Shown: positions 45,896-56,036 of the stretch, one piece after another | Numbering within the stretch: the stretch's first letter is position 1 | Layout: every line of letters starts with the position of its first letter | Source of the DNA: Ilex aquifolium | Lineage: Eukaryota; Streptophyta; Magnoliopsida; Aquifoliales; Aquifoliaceae | DNA length: 64,000 bases | Assembly (NCBI GenBank): GCA_951799425.1 | Contig: OX637393.1 | Location: forward strand, 21,679,744 to 21,743,743 | Reading direction: 5' to 3' | The notes under the pieces: generated by a model | The model's input: the letters and a program-made list of their open reading frames with translations, nothing else | Databases searched by the model: none | What the model was told of the DNA's origin: nothing | Program-made: the position numbers and the translations under genes

Positions 45896-46829
45896 TATTT
45901 GTTCGAATTCGATGAGTTGTCTCGCTATGCAATCAAGTTTGTGGTCACTGAGGCAAGGAGGGCTAAACGATTTGAACAAGATTTGAGGCCTTCCATCCGC
46001 GAGAAGCTGGTTACACTCTGAATTCGAGAATACAAGATCTCGTGAACGTGGACGTGGACGTGGACGTGGACGTGTACGTGTACGTGGACGTGGACGTGTA
46101 CGTATACGTGGACGTGGACGTGTACGTGGACGTGGACGTGGACGTGTACGGGGACGTGGACGCGATTGAACAAATGCTTCAAATAGTGGAGAAGTTGAAG
46201 TGACTCAGACTAGAACAAGCACTGACCCGCGCCAATGCTTTGCATGCGGAGAGTATGGGCACTTCAAACATAGATGCCCCTCGTTTCTCCCAAGAACCAA
46301 GCAAGCAACCGAGCAAGTACCAACAAACAAGCCACCACTACAAAGGCTAACACAACAGAGACCTCAAATAGCTCAAGGAGCGGGAAGCGTACCAGAGAGA
46401 GTAGGCACGGATGCACGCCGATGATTTGCCTGTGGAGGTGTTGGGCACGTCAAAGATAATTGTCCATTGCTTTCCACCAAGACCAACCAAGCAACGGGGC
46501 GAGTGAATGCAAACAGGCCACCGCTACGACAGCCATTACCACCACAGAGACCGTTACAAGCTTATGCCCCCGGCGGTGCCAATCAAGGAAGGGTTTTTGC
46601 TATGACTCAACCGGAGGAAAATGCCTCCAACGCAATCGTGGAAGGTATCGTTCTTTTCTACGATTCTTGGGCCCGAATGTTATTGGATTCCTATGCGACT
46701 CATTCTTTTGGACGTACTGCATATGCTGTGAAATTTGGATTGGGTTTCGAGGAAATAGAACTTACGGTATATGTTAATTTGCCTACGGGAGAACAAGGGG
46801 ATACCAGTAGGGTTATTATATATATGTAA
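45896..46829 (+). pseudogene. gag C-terminal half and protease start of element C
   Basis: The N-terminal half of gag is missing. The remaining part reads FDELSRYAIKFVVTEARRAKRFEQ, then after a stop an Arg-Gly repeat (46041-46164), a zinc knuckle CFACGEYGHFKHRC (CX2CX4HX4C, about 46236-46277), and a second knuckle near 46428-46470 whose first Cys position is a TGA stop. The protease active site reads LLDSYATHSF, where the family has DSG or DTG, so it is inactive. The frame ends at 46829, where LTR-like sequence takes over. Confidence 0.8.
46041..46164 (+). repeat. Hexamer repeat coding Arg-Gly/Arg-Val in gag of C
   Basis: About 20 units of CGTGGA or CGTGTA encode an RG/RV tract in the gag frame, an RNA-binding type linker expanded by slippage. 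Confidence 0.85.
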
Positions 46830-47470
46830 TCTTTGACTCTAAATTATATCTACTTGCTAGGAAATCATCATGTCTTGTCATTCTTGTTAATATTACCTTG
46901 TTCCAAAATATATTATGGTTGAGTAAACCCGAAATATTTTCTTATGCCTTCAAACCCTAGTTTACAAAGGAGATGTGTTTTTCTCTTGATTTCTCCTTTG
47001 CTCTTGATTCCCGAACTTAAATATTATTTGTTCTAAGCTATGTTATGGGTGGGTGACCACCAAATCCTTTTGGTATGCCCTTGAAATCCTAGTTTTCAAG
47101 GGAGAGGTGTCTTATCTTTATCTTGCCTGTGTCACTGATTTCAAACCTTGATAGTCATTTGTTATCGATTCTAATATATGATTGTTTCTTATTTTGATTC
47201 CAAAGCTTGATATGGGTTTGTTATGGAATTCGAGACTTGATTGTTCCTTTATTTTTGGATTCCAAAAACTTGAGATTCGTTTGTTATTCATTTCAAACCT
47301 TGCTTGTTCTTTTGTTCTTGATTTCCAAAGCTTGATTATTTATTTGCTCATGAATTCAAAACTCTAGTGATTGGTAGTGACCACTAAAATGGTATTTTCG
47401 ATGATATTATGTTAATTTTTCTTAAATTATTTCGTTGAAATAAAATAAAAATGTATATGGGTTTGGAAGC
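46803..47470 (+). mobile_element. LTR-like segment inside element C, replacing pol
   Basis: From AGGGTTATTATATATATG onward, the sequence resembles the transcribed T-rich part of C-like LTRs (compare 41940-42080 and 44216-44280), including GATTTCCAAAGCTTGA runs and TCGATGATATTATG. It stands where RT, RNase H and the integrase core should be. It looks like a recombination product with a C-related LTR. Confidence 0.55.
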
Positions 47471-47539
47471 TAAGATGGGAAGACAAGTCTTGTTAGGTTT
47501 CAACTGTAACCTTTGGTGGATTGTAATTTATATCAGAGT

Positions 47540-48099
47540 GCGCAGCGAACTAACGGAGTAAGGACTACAATGGGGAAACTACGGAGAAGATTCAACTCAT
47601 CCGGGAGAGGCTACGCATGGCGCAAGGTAAACAGAAGAGCTATGCGGACCACAGACGAAGATCCTTGGAATTCAAAGTGGGAGATTACATGTTTCCCAAG
47701 GTGTCACACCAGAAAGGAGTATTTAGATTCGGCAAGAAGGGAAAGTTAGCACCAAGATATACCGGGCCGTTTGAAGTGATCAAAGTTGTGGGCAAAGCGG
47801 CATATCAACTTCAGTTACCGGCTCAGTTGTCCGGGGTGCACGACGTGTTCCACGTGTCGATGCTGAGGAAGTGTCAATCGGAAACAACGCCGGTCGTAGA
47901 CTTGGAAGATATAGAAATTCAAGATGGAGCGACATATGAAGAACAACCGGTGAAGATTCTCGATGCCAAGGAAAAGGTGCTTCGCAATAAAGTCATCAAA
48001 TTGGTGAAAGTGTTATGGCAACATCATGGAGTGGAAGAAGCTACTTGGGAACCGGAACTGGAGATGCGAGAGAAGTATCCGTATTTATTCGCTACTTGA
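47540..48099 (+). pseudogene. Integrase C-terminus and chromodomain of element C
   Basis: The open part from 47617 encodes 160 residues: a KSYADHRRRSLEFKVGDYMF segment, KRGKLAPRY-like text, VHDVFHVSMLRKC, and a chromodomain (VKILDAKEKVLRNKVIKLVK ... EEATWEPELEMREKYPYLF). Related text precedes it in frame from about 47555. The catalytic core is absent. The chromodomain has no stops, so it is younger or better kept than that of B2. The frame ends 42 bp before the 3' LTR. Confidence 0.85.
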
Positions 48100-48127
48100 G
48101 GTAAGTTTCGAGGACGAAACTTTCTTT

Positions 48128-48140
48128 AAGGGGGGTGGAT
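48128..48140 (+). other. Polypurine tract of element C
   Basis: AAGGGGGGTGGAT abuts the 3' LTR. Confidence 0.88.
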
Positions 48141-50560
48141 TGTAAACCCCCGCATGTTTATAATTATATAGTAAAGTATTGGTTTAGTGATTCATATATA
48201 TAGATAATGATGTAAGAATAAATCATATGGATGGTAATAGTAGGAAAAGAATACTAGAGATGCATGTTGAATTTCTAAGTTAAGTTCGAAGACGTTTAAA
48301 CTTGGAAAGGGTGATTAGACAAAATTCCAAATACTTTGAGGCCAAAATAAGGTCTCCATTGAATCCGGGAGGTCGAAAAACATTGGGAGAGGTGATATGA
48401 CTTGTATAAGAGGTTAGAAAGGATTCCGGAGTTAAAATACGCTTTAGAGTGAAGTTGGGTAAAAAGTATCTTGGACACCTTCTAGTATTTTGGCCATAAA
48501 TTTTTATTCTTATGTCCAATTGATCTGAAATTTTGACAGTAGATAGTAGAAATCTAGAGCTACAAAAGTGTCTCTAATGAAAATTTTCCAATTCTACCTC
48601 TAAATGGGTCAAAAATGCGCTAGAAGTTCCAGTGAGCAAAACCTTCCGGAAGAACGATAAAACCTTCCGGAAGGTCGATGACAAAAACCTTCCAGTGAGC
48701 AAAACCTTCCGGAAGGATGATAAAACCTTCCGGAAGGTCGATGACAAAAACCTTCCAGTGAGCAAAACCTTCCGGAAGAACGACAAAAACCTTCCGGAAG
48801 GTTAGTGTAAAAATCCAAAAATTTCTGTTTCGCGAATGCCGGCTCTTCCTACATTATAAATACATAATGTCTTCCCTTAGCCTTCATTACACACCTTAAA
48901 ACCCTAGAAAACATTAGAGAGAAAGAGGGGAAGAGAAAAACACAAGATCAAAGGTGAAAAACAAGGAATTCAAGGGTGATTCAAGATCCAATCTTCATCT
49001 TCTTCACACTAAACCTAGGTTTTCAAGAACATTGAGGTAGGGGTTTTCTCTCATTCACTTACATTGATGTTAGGGTTATGATATATATATGTTTTGGCTA
49101 TCAATGGTATATATATATGCTATGGAATCATCCTCTCTTAGGCTTTTACATGTTTTGAACAAAGTGAGGGTTTAAAACCCATGAAATCTCCTTTTTATTT
49201 TGAAAAACCTTAATCTTTAGAGAGTGATGTATTTCCTTCCTTAATGCTTCCTTTATTATGGATTTCAAAACCTTAGTGCTTTGCGTTGGGTAGAAAGATG
49301 ATGTTATTGTTGATCTCATGCATTTTCTTAGTTGGTTGTGAAATTGTTACATGATGTCTATTTTGGGGATTTTGGATAGATGCTTGTAAATTGAGATGAA
49401 TGTTGAAATTGTATGTTTGGATTGGATTGTTTGTGATGCACATGAGTGAGAGGTTCCTTGTAAGGATGCTCACCCCTTCCCAAGAGGTTCCTTGTAAGGA
49501 TGCTTGGGAAGCCATGAAGTGATTTGTGAGAGGTTCCTTGTAAGGATGCTCACCCCTTCCCAAGAGGTTCCTTGTAAGGATGCTTGGGAAGCCATGAAGT
49601 GATTTGTGAGAGGTTCCTTGTAAGGATGCTCACCCCCTTCCCAAGAGGTTCCTTGTAAGGATGCTTGGGAAGCCATGTAATGATTTGTGAGAGGTTCCTT
49701 GTAAGGATGCTCACCCATTCCCAAGAGGTTCCTTGTAAGGATGCTTGAGAATCAAAGATGACCTAAACGGGGGGTGGAGGTTACCCTAAAGTATGCCACC
49801 CACCGAAAGAATTGTTGGAAATTGTGAATGGAGGACTGGATTATATTTGGAAATGGTTTGATAAATGTATAGTGGTTTCTTTTACTCATTCAATTACCGT
49901 TGTTCCTTAAACTTGAGATCTACTTGAAAATGTCCTGTTTTCTTTCAAATGTTATATATATGCTATTTGTGAAAAGTGAGACCGACCTTTTTAAATGCTT
50001 TTCAAAACCTTGTTTGAGTTTGGGAGGAATGTTGCTACGGAGCCTAGTGCTCACCCCCCTACAAACAATATTTTTCAGATTATGTGCTAGGAGAGGAGTT
50101 CAGAGCTGACGAGCCAGAGCATTGGGAGGCTTCGATGGATGGGAACATAGATCCTGAGACGGTTGTGTAGGATTATATTTCCTTACGTTTTAGACTAGAG
50201 AATGTATTTTGAGACTATGTATGGTTTATGCTTTTGTTATTCCGCTGCGAAGTTACATATAATTCTTTTGGGATGTAAATGGCCATGGTTTGGCTTATTC
50301 TTTTGGGATAATGTTAAGGATAGTATATATGGTGAATAAAATGTTTTGGATTTGATGGTTAGATAGACCCGGTGTGGTCAATGCATTATAAACGTACAGG
50401 TTGTGATTTTTGGGTGGAGCTTCCTGTACAAAGGAGACTCTGCCCAAATTTTGTTAAAATTAAGAATGTTTCTTAGTTGATGGATATATATTTAGTTGCT
50501 CTCATGACATGAATGGTTTCATAGGGTAATGCCGTCCAGGGTGGTATTTGGGGCGTTACA
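48141..50560 (+). mobile_element. 3' LTR of element C
   Basis: 2,420 bp, nearly identical to 43309-45728, followed by TSD GGGTT (50561-50565). It carries the same palindrome cassette and TATA (48641-48872) and the same tandem repeat (49447-49751). Confidence 0.95.
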
Positions 50561-52363
50561 GGGTTCCCTCCTACTTTGGTTTATTTCTAACCTATGGTGT
50601 TCGTAGGGAATGTGTGGGCTTTTTTGTGTGTTTTAAACACTTGCCTATTATAGTTGGTTTAAAGGAAATGGGTAGGTTCAATTCTAGTGTGAATTGGTAA
50701 ATATAATTGCTAGTTTGTGATTTCTTGGATGTCTTGATAATTGGGTATGTGGAAATCATGTATTTTGATTTTTTTTGAGTTATGTGACAAACTTAAGCAT
50801 TTTATGTGATTACATGATTTGGTGTCTTGAAGGTGTTTGATAAAATGCCTATGTGAAATAAAGTGTGTTAATTGCATGAGATTATGCTATAACATGCTTG
50901 GATGAAGTGGTAAAGTGAAATCATATGCTTATGATATGATTTATAATTGGAAATGTAAATGTCGATGTGTGCTTATGATATGTTGGCATTGGGGTGAATT
51001 ATGGAATTTATATGCATAAGATATGAATTGCCATGACATATGTTGAAGTATGTGGTTAAATTGATCCATATGGCATTCATTACATATGATATTTGACATT
51101 GATATGCGATGGTACATTATATTGCATTTGCACGGAGGCATCCCATTCATGGGCTTAGGCATAAGTATGGGTGTGTGTGCATGGTTAATTCAAACATCAT
51201 ACTTGGTGGTTGAAGGGTGGGCTCGGGAAAGTGGGATTGAAGATCCTACTGAGTCGCACAATTGCATGCATGGAAAAACTTGTGTCGGGTATAGCAAGAA
51301 GGGCTAGACGTTCCCTCGAGTGCAAGACCCGGTTACTGGTTTATTCACTTCCGTCGGTGCAAGTCCAAAAAAGTGAATTAGGCGTACGAAGCCGGCGGTG
51401 AAATTCCAAAATCCCTTGCCCAACAAAGACACAAGATTTTTATAAAGATTTTGTTTTATAAACATACTCTTGGATGTGCTACATCCAACAATGCTTGATT
51501 TTTATAAACACATGATTTTATTTCAAACAAGCATTGGAGGTAATTCATCTATGATGAAGGTTTTACACACTTGCATTGCATTGTGTGGTGGGAGCCGGTG
51601 AGGGCTCGGGTTGAGTTGCATGAGTGAGTCTCATCTCATTTCATGGCATGACATGATAAATTCCAACATTGAATGCATATTCTTGCTTGGAATGTTATGG
51701 ATTGTTGATTGTTGCATGTGTACACTCCATATGCATCTAGGTGGGGAGTAGCCTCTGTAGGGGATACTCTATTGAGCGTTGCTCACCCTATACGAGAAAA
51801 CATTTCAGGTGTGGGTTTTATGTCGACGGACGACACTCATCCGGGCACTTAAGGAGGAAGAAAAGCCAAGATGTGGCTTTATTTTGAGTCCTTGTAAAAT
51901 TATTGTAAAAATTATGATTTTTAAGTATGTAAATATTTGGAAATAGTCGTAATGGGACTCATATGGACTGTTTTGAATGTAAATTTTCTGATGTATGAGT
52001 TTGATATGAGTTTGAGTAGGTTTTCTCAAAACTCCATATTTATGGACTATTTTTAATCTAACCTTGCATATAATTTTGTGGGTATGGATAAATGGACCCG
52101 GTGTGGTCAATGTTTACTCATAAATGGACCCGGTGCGGTCATTGTTTTATATTGGGCCTCGGATGGGTCATGTGAATGTATATTGCACAGGTTGAGTTTT
52201 GGGTAGAGCTCCCCGTACAAAGGAGACTCTGCCTGATTTTTGTTCAATTATGGACCCCGATAAATGGGGCATAACGGCGCGATATCGAGTTACTCGGTAT
52301 CCACGGGTATTCCGCGGGTTGATGGGTAATCAATGGACCCCCGGATTTTGGGGTGTCACAGCT

Positions 52364-52375
52364 TGGTATCAGAGC
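52364..52375 (+). other. Primer binding site of element B (tRNA-Met type)
   Basis: TGGTATCAGAGC lies three bases after the LTR end. Confidence 0.92.
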
Positions 52376-52726
52376 TTAGGTATACGATTACCTAGGGCTT
52401 GATGGGCATGGGTCTAGACCATTGCATTCATTGTGCATTTCATGTTATGTGCTCTTATATGCTACATGATTATGTGCTATGTGTTATGTGAATTATATAC
52501 ATGGTAAAAGGTATATGGAAAAAGTGGAATACTAGGGTTAGAAAACATAACCTTGGGGGCTCGAAAAAAAAAAAAAAAGAATGAACGGGATGGTTCGGGA
52601 TGTTGATGTCTATTAGTGGTTGGCACACGCACTACTAGTTAGACAAGGAGAGAAATCTCAAAGTTTAAACTTGATCCCCATTTTTGGGATACTATGTAAG
52701 ACTCTATTGCTATCTGACATATGTAG

Positions 52727-53614
52727 ATGGCTAATCAAGGAAAAGGACGCCGAGGTGGTGGGCGGAACGACAACCAACCACCACCGGCCTTTGACCAACA
52801 AGCCTTCATAGAGGCTATTGGTACTGCGGCTGCCACCATTGCACAGACTAGTGCAAGTGTGAGCCAAGGAGGGCCAAGTAACCTCCAGAGGTTCAAGGCA
52901 CACCATCCTCCAACCTTCATGGGAGGAAGGGACCCGATGGTAGCTGATCATTGGTTCCGACAAGTCGGCAAGATCTTGGAGGGTATGGAGATCACCTCCG
53001 ATGCCACTAGGATAAAGCTAGCTGCATTCCAGCTAGAGGGTGAATCCCAAGTGTGGTGGGATTGGGTCAAAGCCTCAAGGGACTTGGAGGCAACGACTTG
53101 GGAAGAGTTCTGTGAGCTCTTCATGGGCAAATACTTCCTGGCGTCTGCCCGGCATGCAAAAGCTCGGGAGTTCCTAGACCTGAAACAAGGAAAGATGACG
53201 GTGCTCAAATACGTGGCTAAGTTAACTGAATTAGCCCGTTTCGCCGATGAGTATGTGGCCACAGACATGGCCAAAGTGAGGAAGTTTGAGGATGGCCTAA
53301 AATTGTCCATCCGGGGAAAAATTGTAGGTCTTCTCCTGCAAGACTTGGACTTGATGGTCGAGACTGCTATGGCCATTGAGAGGGAGGTGGACGACGCACG
53401 GAACATCTGGGAGGCTGGTGTTAAAGATAAGAGGAAGGAGAGCCAACCTTTTTCTTCTAGCTCGGGGAAGAAGCAGAGGACTCCTACTCCGCAAGGGTTT
53501 CAGGGACAGGGCCGCGACTATCAAGGCCAAGGCCAGGGTCAATCATCCCAATATGGGAGACACTTCAGGGCTCCTAGCCAGCCAGGGCAGAGAGCATGTT
53601 TCTATTGCCACTAG
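52727..53614 (+). pseudogene. gag of chromovirus element B
   Basis: The frame starts at ATG 52727 (MANQGKGRRGGG) and runs 295 codons to TAG at 53612-53614. Residues about 60-190 hold a Retrotrans_gag-type region (GGRDPMVADHWFRQVGKILE, WEEFCELFMGKYF, DLKQGKMTVLKYVAKLTELA). A Ser/Gln/Gly-rich linker follows. The stop falls inside the zinc knuckle (CFYCH*PGHMKRDC), where related proteins have Gln, so CAG probably became TAG. The reading frame then continues unchanged into 53624-54739. Confidence 0.9.
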
Positions 53615-54739
53615 CCTGGACACATGAAACGGGATTGCCCTCAGAGGAAGGGATCCCAGAGTTATGGGACACCCCAGTCCCAGGCATCAGTGGGACGTTC
53701 ACAGACTCAGTTTGTTCCTCTCTACCATACCATGGGTCAAGGGAGCCAGTACCAGTCCCAGGGTGCCCAGGGTGCTGCACAGGCCCTTACTACTTCACAA
53801 TCAGGCCAGATGGGCCAGGGTATAGGTCGAGGTCGAGGACAAGGCTTTCAAGCCGAGACTTCAGGGACCCAGGGGCGTGTCTACGCCATCACACCTCAGA
53901 CTGAGCCTGCAGATCAGTCGATTATTCAGGGTACATTTCTACTATCTCGCTTATGGGCAAGGGTGTTATTTGATTCTGGTACATCTCATTCCTTTATTGC
54001 TGCATCATGTGTGAAAGACTTGGGCTTAGAAGTTGAAACCTTGGAAGAGCCACTGCATGTGAGTTCTCCCCTAGGAGCTAGGGTGAGCATTGATCAGATA
54101 TGTCGGGGTTGTGAGTTAGAGATCTTGGGGATTCTACTCACCGTGGACCTTAGGGTCATGGACATGTCAGAGTTTGATGTCATCCTTGGGATGGACTGGT
54201 TGACGGCACACCGAGTCGTCATTGATTGTGATCGTAAGAGGGTCACTGCCTATACACCATACGGTATTTGTTTTATGTTTCAGGGGGATAAACATGATGC
54301 TTTACCCCAAGCCGTGTACGACTCTAGATGGCACGGGCAGTTGATGGGTTGGCTAGCAAGCCTTACCCTGGAGGACGAGACGAGACAGGAGTTGGGTCTA
54401 CCTCGGGTTGTGTGTGATTATGAGGATGTTTTTTCGGATGAACTACCAGGATTACCTCCACATAGGGATGTAGACTTTACCATTGAGTTGCATCCCGGTA
54501 CATCGCCCATTTCTATGACTCCACATAAGACAGAGATATTGTCCATTAAGGACCGAGTACTGGCTGGTACATGTGATGAGGGCTGGGCAATTTACTCGGA
54601 TGGTAGTCTTCGGTACAGGGGACAAGTTGTGGTTCCCCAGTCTGATGATCTGAGAGAAGAGATCCTCAGGGAGTTTCATTGCTCCCGTTTTTCTATTCAT
54701 CCAGGTGGCACGAAGATGTACCATGATCTTCATCGCTAG
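53615..54739 (+). pseudogene. Protease and RT start fused to integrase N-terminus (RT/RNase H deleted), element B
   Basis: In the same frame as gag, this part completes the knuckle, then has a Gln/Gly-rich linker, a protease with LFDSGTSHSFIA (active Asp intact) and DVILGMDWL, and the N-terminal edge of RT ([19 protein letters not shown]). At about 54527-54533 it passes in frame into the segment before integrase (LSIKDRVLAG), followed by integrase zinc-domain text (LREEILREFHCSRFSIHPGG). The whole RT active region and RNase H are therefore missing. A TAG at 54737-54739 ends the part. Confidence 0.9.
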
Positions 54740-55942
54740 TATTACTGGAGTGGGATGAAGAGACACGTGGGAGACTTTGTCAGTAGATGTCTCACATGTC
54801 AGTAGGTCAAGGCAGAGCATCAGAGACTAGTAGGTTTGCTCCATCTTTTAGAGGTGGCTGAGTGGAAGTGGGAGCATGTCACAATGGATTTTGTGACCCA
54901 CTTGCCACGGACATCGCGAGGTCATGACGCGGTATGGGTGATAGTGGACCGGCTTACGAAGTCGGCACACTTTTTGGCGGTGCGAATGACCTTCACACTG
55001 GAGGAATTCTGCAGGTTGTATATACGGGAGATTGTTCGGTTGCATGGGGTGCCCGTATCTATAGTATCGGATCGGGATCCCAGGTTTACGACTCATTTTT
55101 GGGAGAGTTTCCAGCGAGCCATGGGGACATAGTTGATTATGAGCACTGCTTTTCATCCCCAGACGGATGGTCAGTCGGAGAGGACCATCCAGACCTTAGA
55201 GGACATGCTACGGGCATGCGTCCTAGATCTAAAGGGTGGCTGGGAAGAGCACTTACCCTTAGTGGAGTTTGCCTATAACAACAGTTATCAGGCGAGCATA
55301 CAGATGGCACCCTATGAGGCACTATATGGGAGGCCTTGTCGATCTCCAGTTTGTTGGACGGAAGTAGGAGAGAGACCCTCTACAGGTCTGAATTTGGTTA
55401 GGGACACCTCGGAGAAGGTGGACTTGATACAGAAGCGTCTTTTCATGGCTCACAGCCGGCAGAAGAGCTACGTCGACAGACGGCGGTGACCTCTAGAGTT
55501 TGAGGTGGGGGATCATGTCTTCTTGAAGGTGATGCCTAAGAGAGAAGTGGTCAGGTTCGGTAAGCGGGGAAAGCTGTCGCCGAGGTATATCGGGCCCTTC
55601 GAGATACTCGAGAGGGTAGGTACAGTTGCTTACTGATTGGTGTTACCGCCAAATCTATCGAGTGTTCATGCCGTATTCCATGTCTCCATGCTCCGGAAAT
55701 ACACCCCAGATCCGACTCATGTGGTGGATTGGGGCGAGCTTGTTGTTGATGCGGATGGGACCCTCGAGGAGGGACCAGTGCGTATCATGGATAGCCGGGA
55801 TCAGGTTTTACGAGGCAAGATCGTGAGGCTAGTGAAGGTGTTGTGGCAGCACCGGGGAGTGGAGGAGGCGACATGTGAGCGTGAGGACACTATACGTACC
55901 AATTATCCTTTCTTATTCGAGGATGAAGGTACATTCTTATAG
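54740..55942 (+). pseudogene. Integrase and chromodomain of element B (stop-interrupted)
   Basis: The frame is continuous with gag and is interrupted only by stops at 54803 (TAG), 55130 (TAG), 55487 (TGA) and 55634 (TGA). It holds the zinc-domain end (CLTCQ), the core with TMDFVTHLP, SIVSDRDPRFT and [12 protein letters not shown] (the D, D and E are present), a KVGDHVFLK-like C-terminal domain, VHAVFHVSMLRKY and a chromodomain (VLRGKIVRLVKVLWQHRGVE). All stops are one C-to-T change from the usual codon, by my recall of the family. Confidence 0.88.
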
Positions 55943-56023
55943 TCATTTAGTATTGAATGACTGTTGCATATGCATGTGAGTTTATGTGTATGTGTATGTG
56001 AATTTCGGGGACGAAATTCTTTT

Positions 56024-56036
56024 AAGGGGGGAAGAA
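56024..56036 (+). other. Polypurine tract of element B
   Basis: AAGGGGGGAAGAA abuts the TG of the 3' LTR. Confidence 0.9.

Larger units (their letters stand above)
42608..52360 (+). mobile_element. 5' LTR of chromovirus element B, holding element C
   Basis: The LTR starts TGTAAAACCCAGG at 42608 after TSD copy CCCCA (42603-42607), is broken at 43309-50565 by element C and its TSD copy, and ends ...GGGGTGTCACA at 52360. Its net length is about 2.50 kb, like the 3' LTR (56037-60380 without its insert). TATA (CTATAAAAAGG) lies near 42997. Confidence 0.9.

Noticed and set aside
45925-46182. His-Val repeat protein on the minus strand
   Set aside because: It is the antisense of the Arg-Gly hexamer repeat in gag.
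52364-52375. tRNA gene suggested by TGGTATCAGAGC
   Set aside because: It is only the primer binding site complementary to tRNA-Met; there is no cloverleaf around it.
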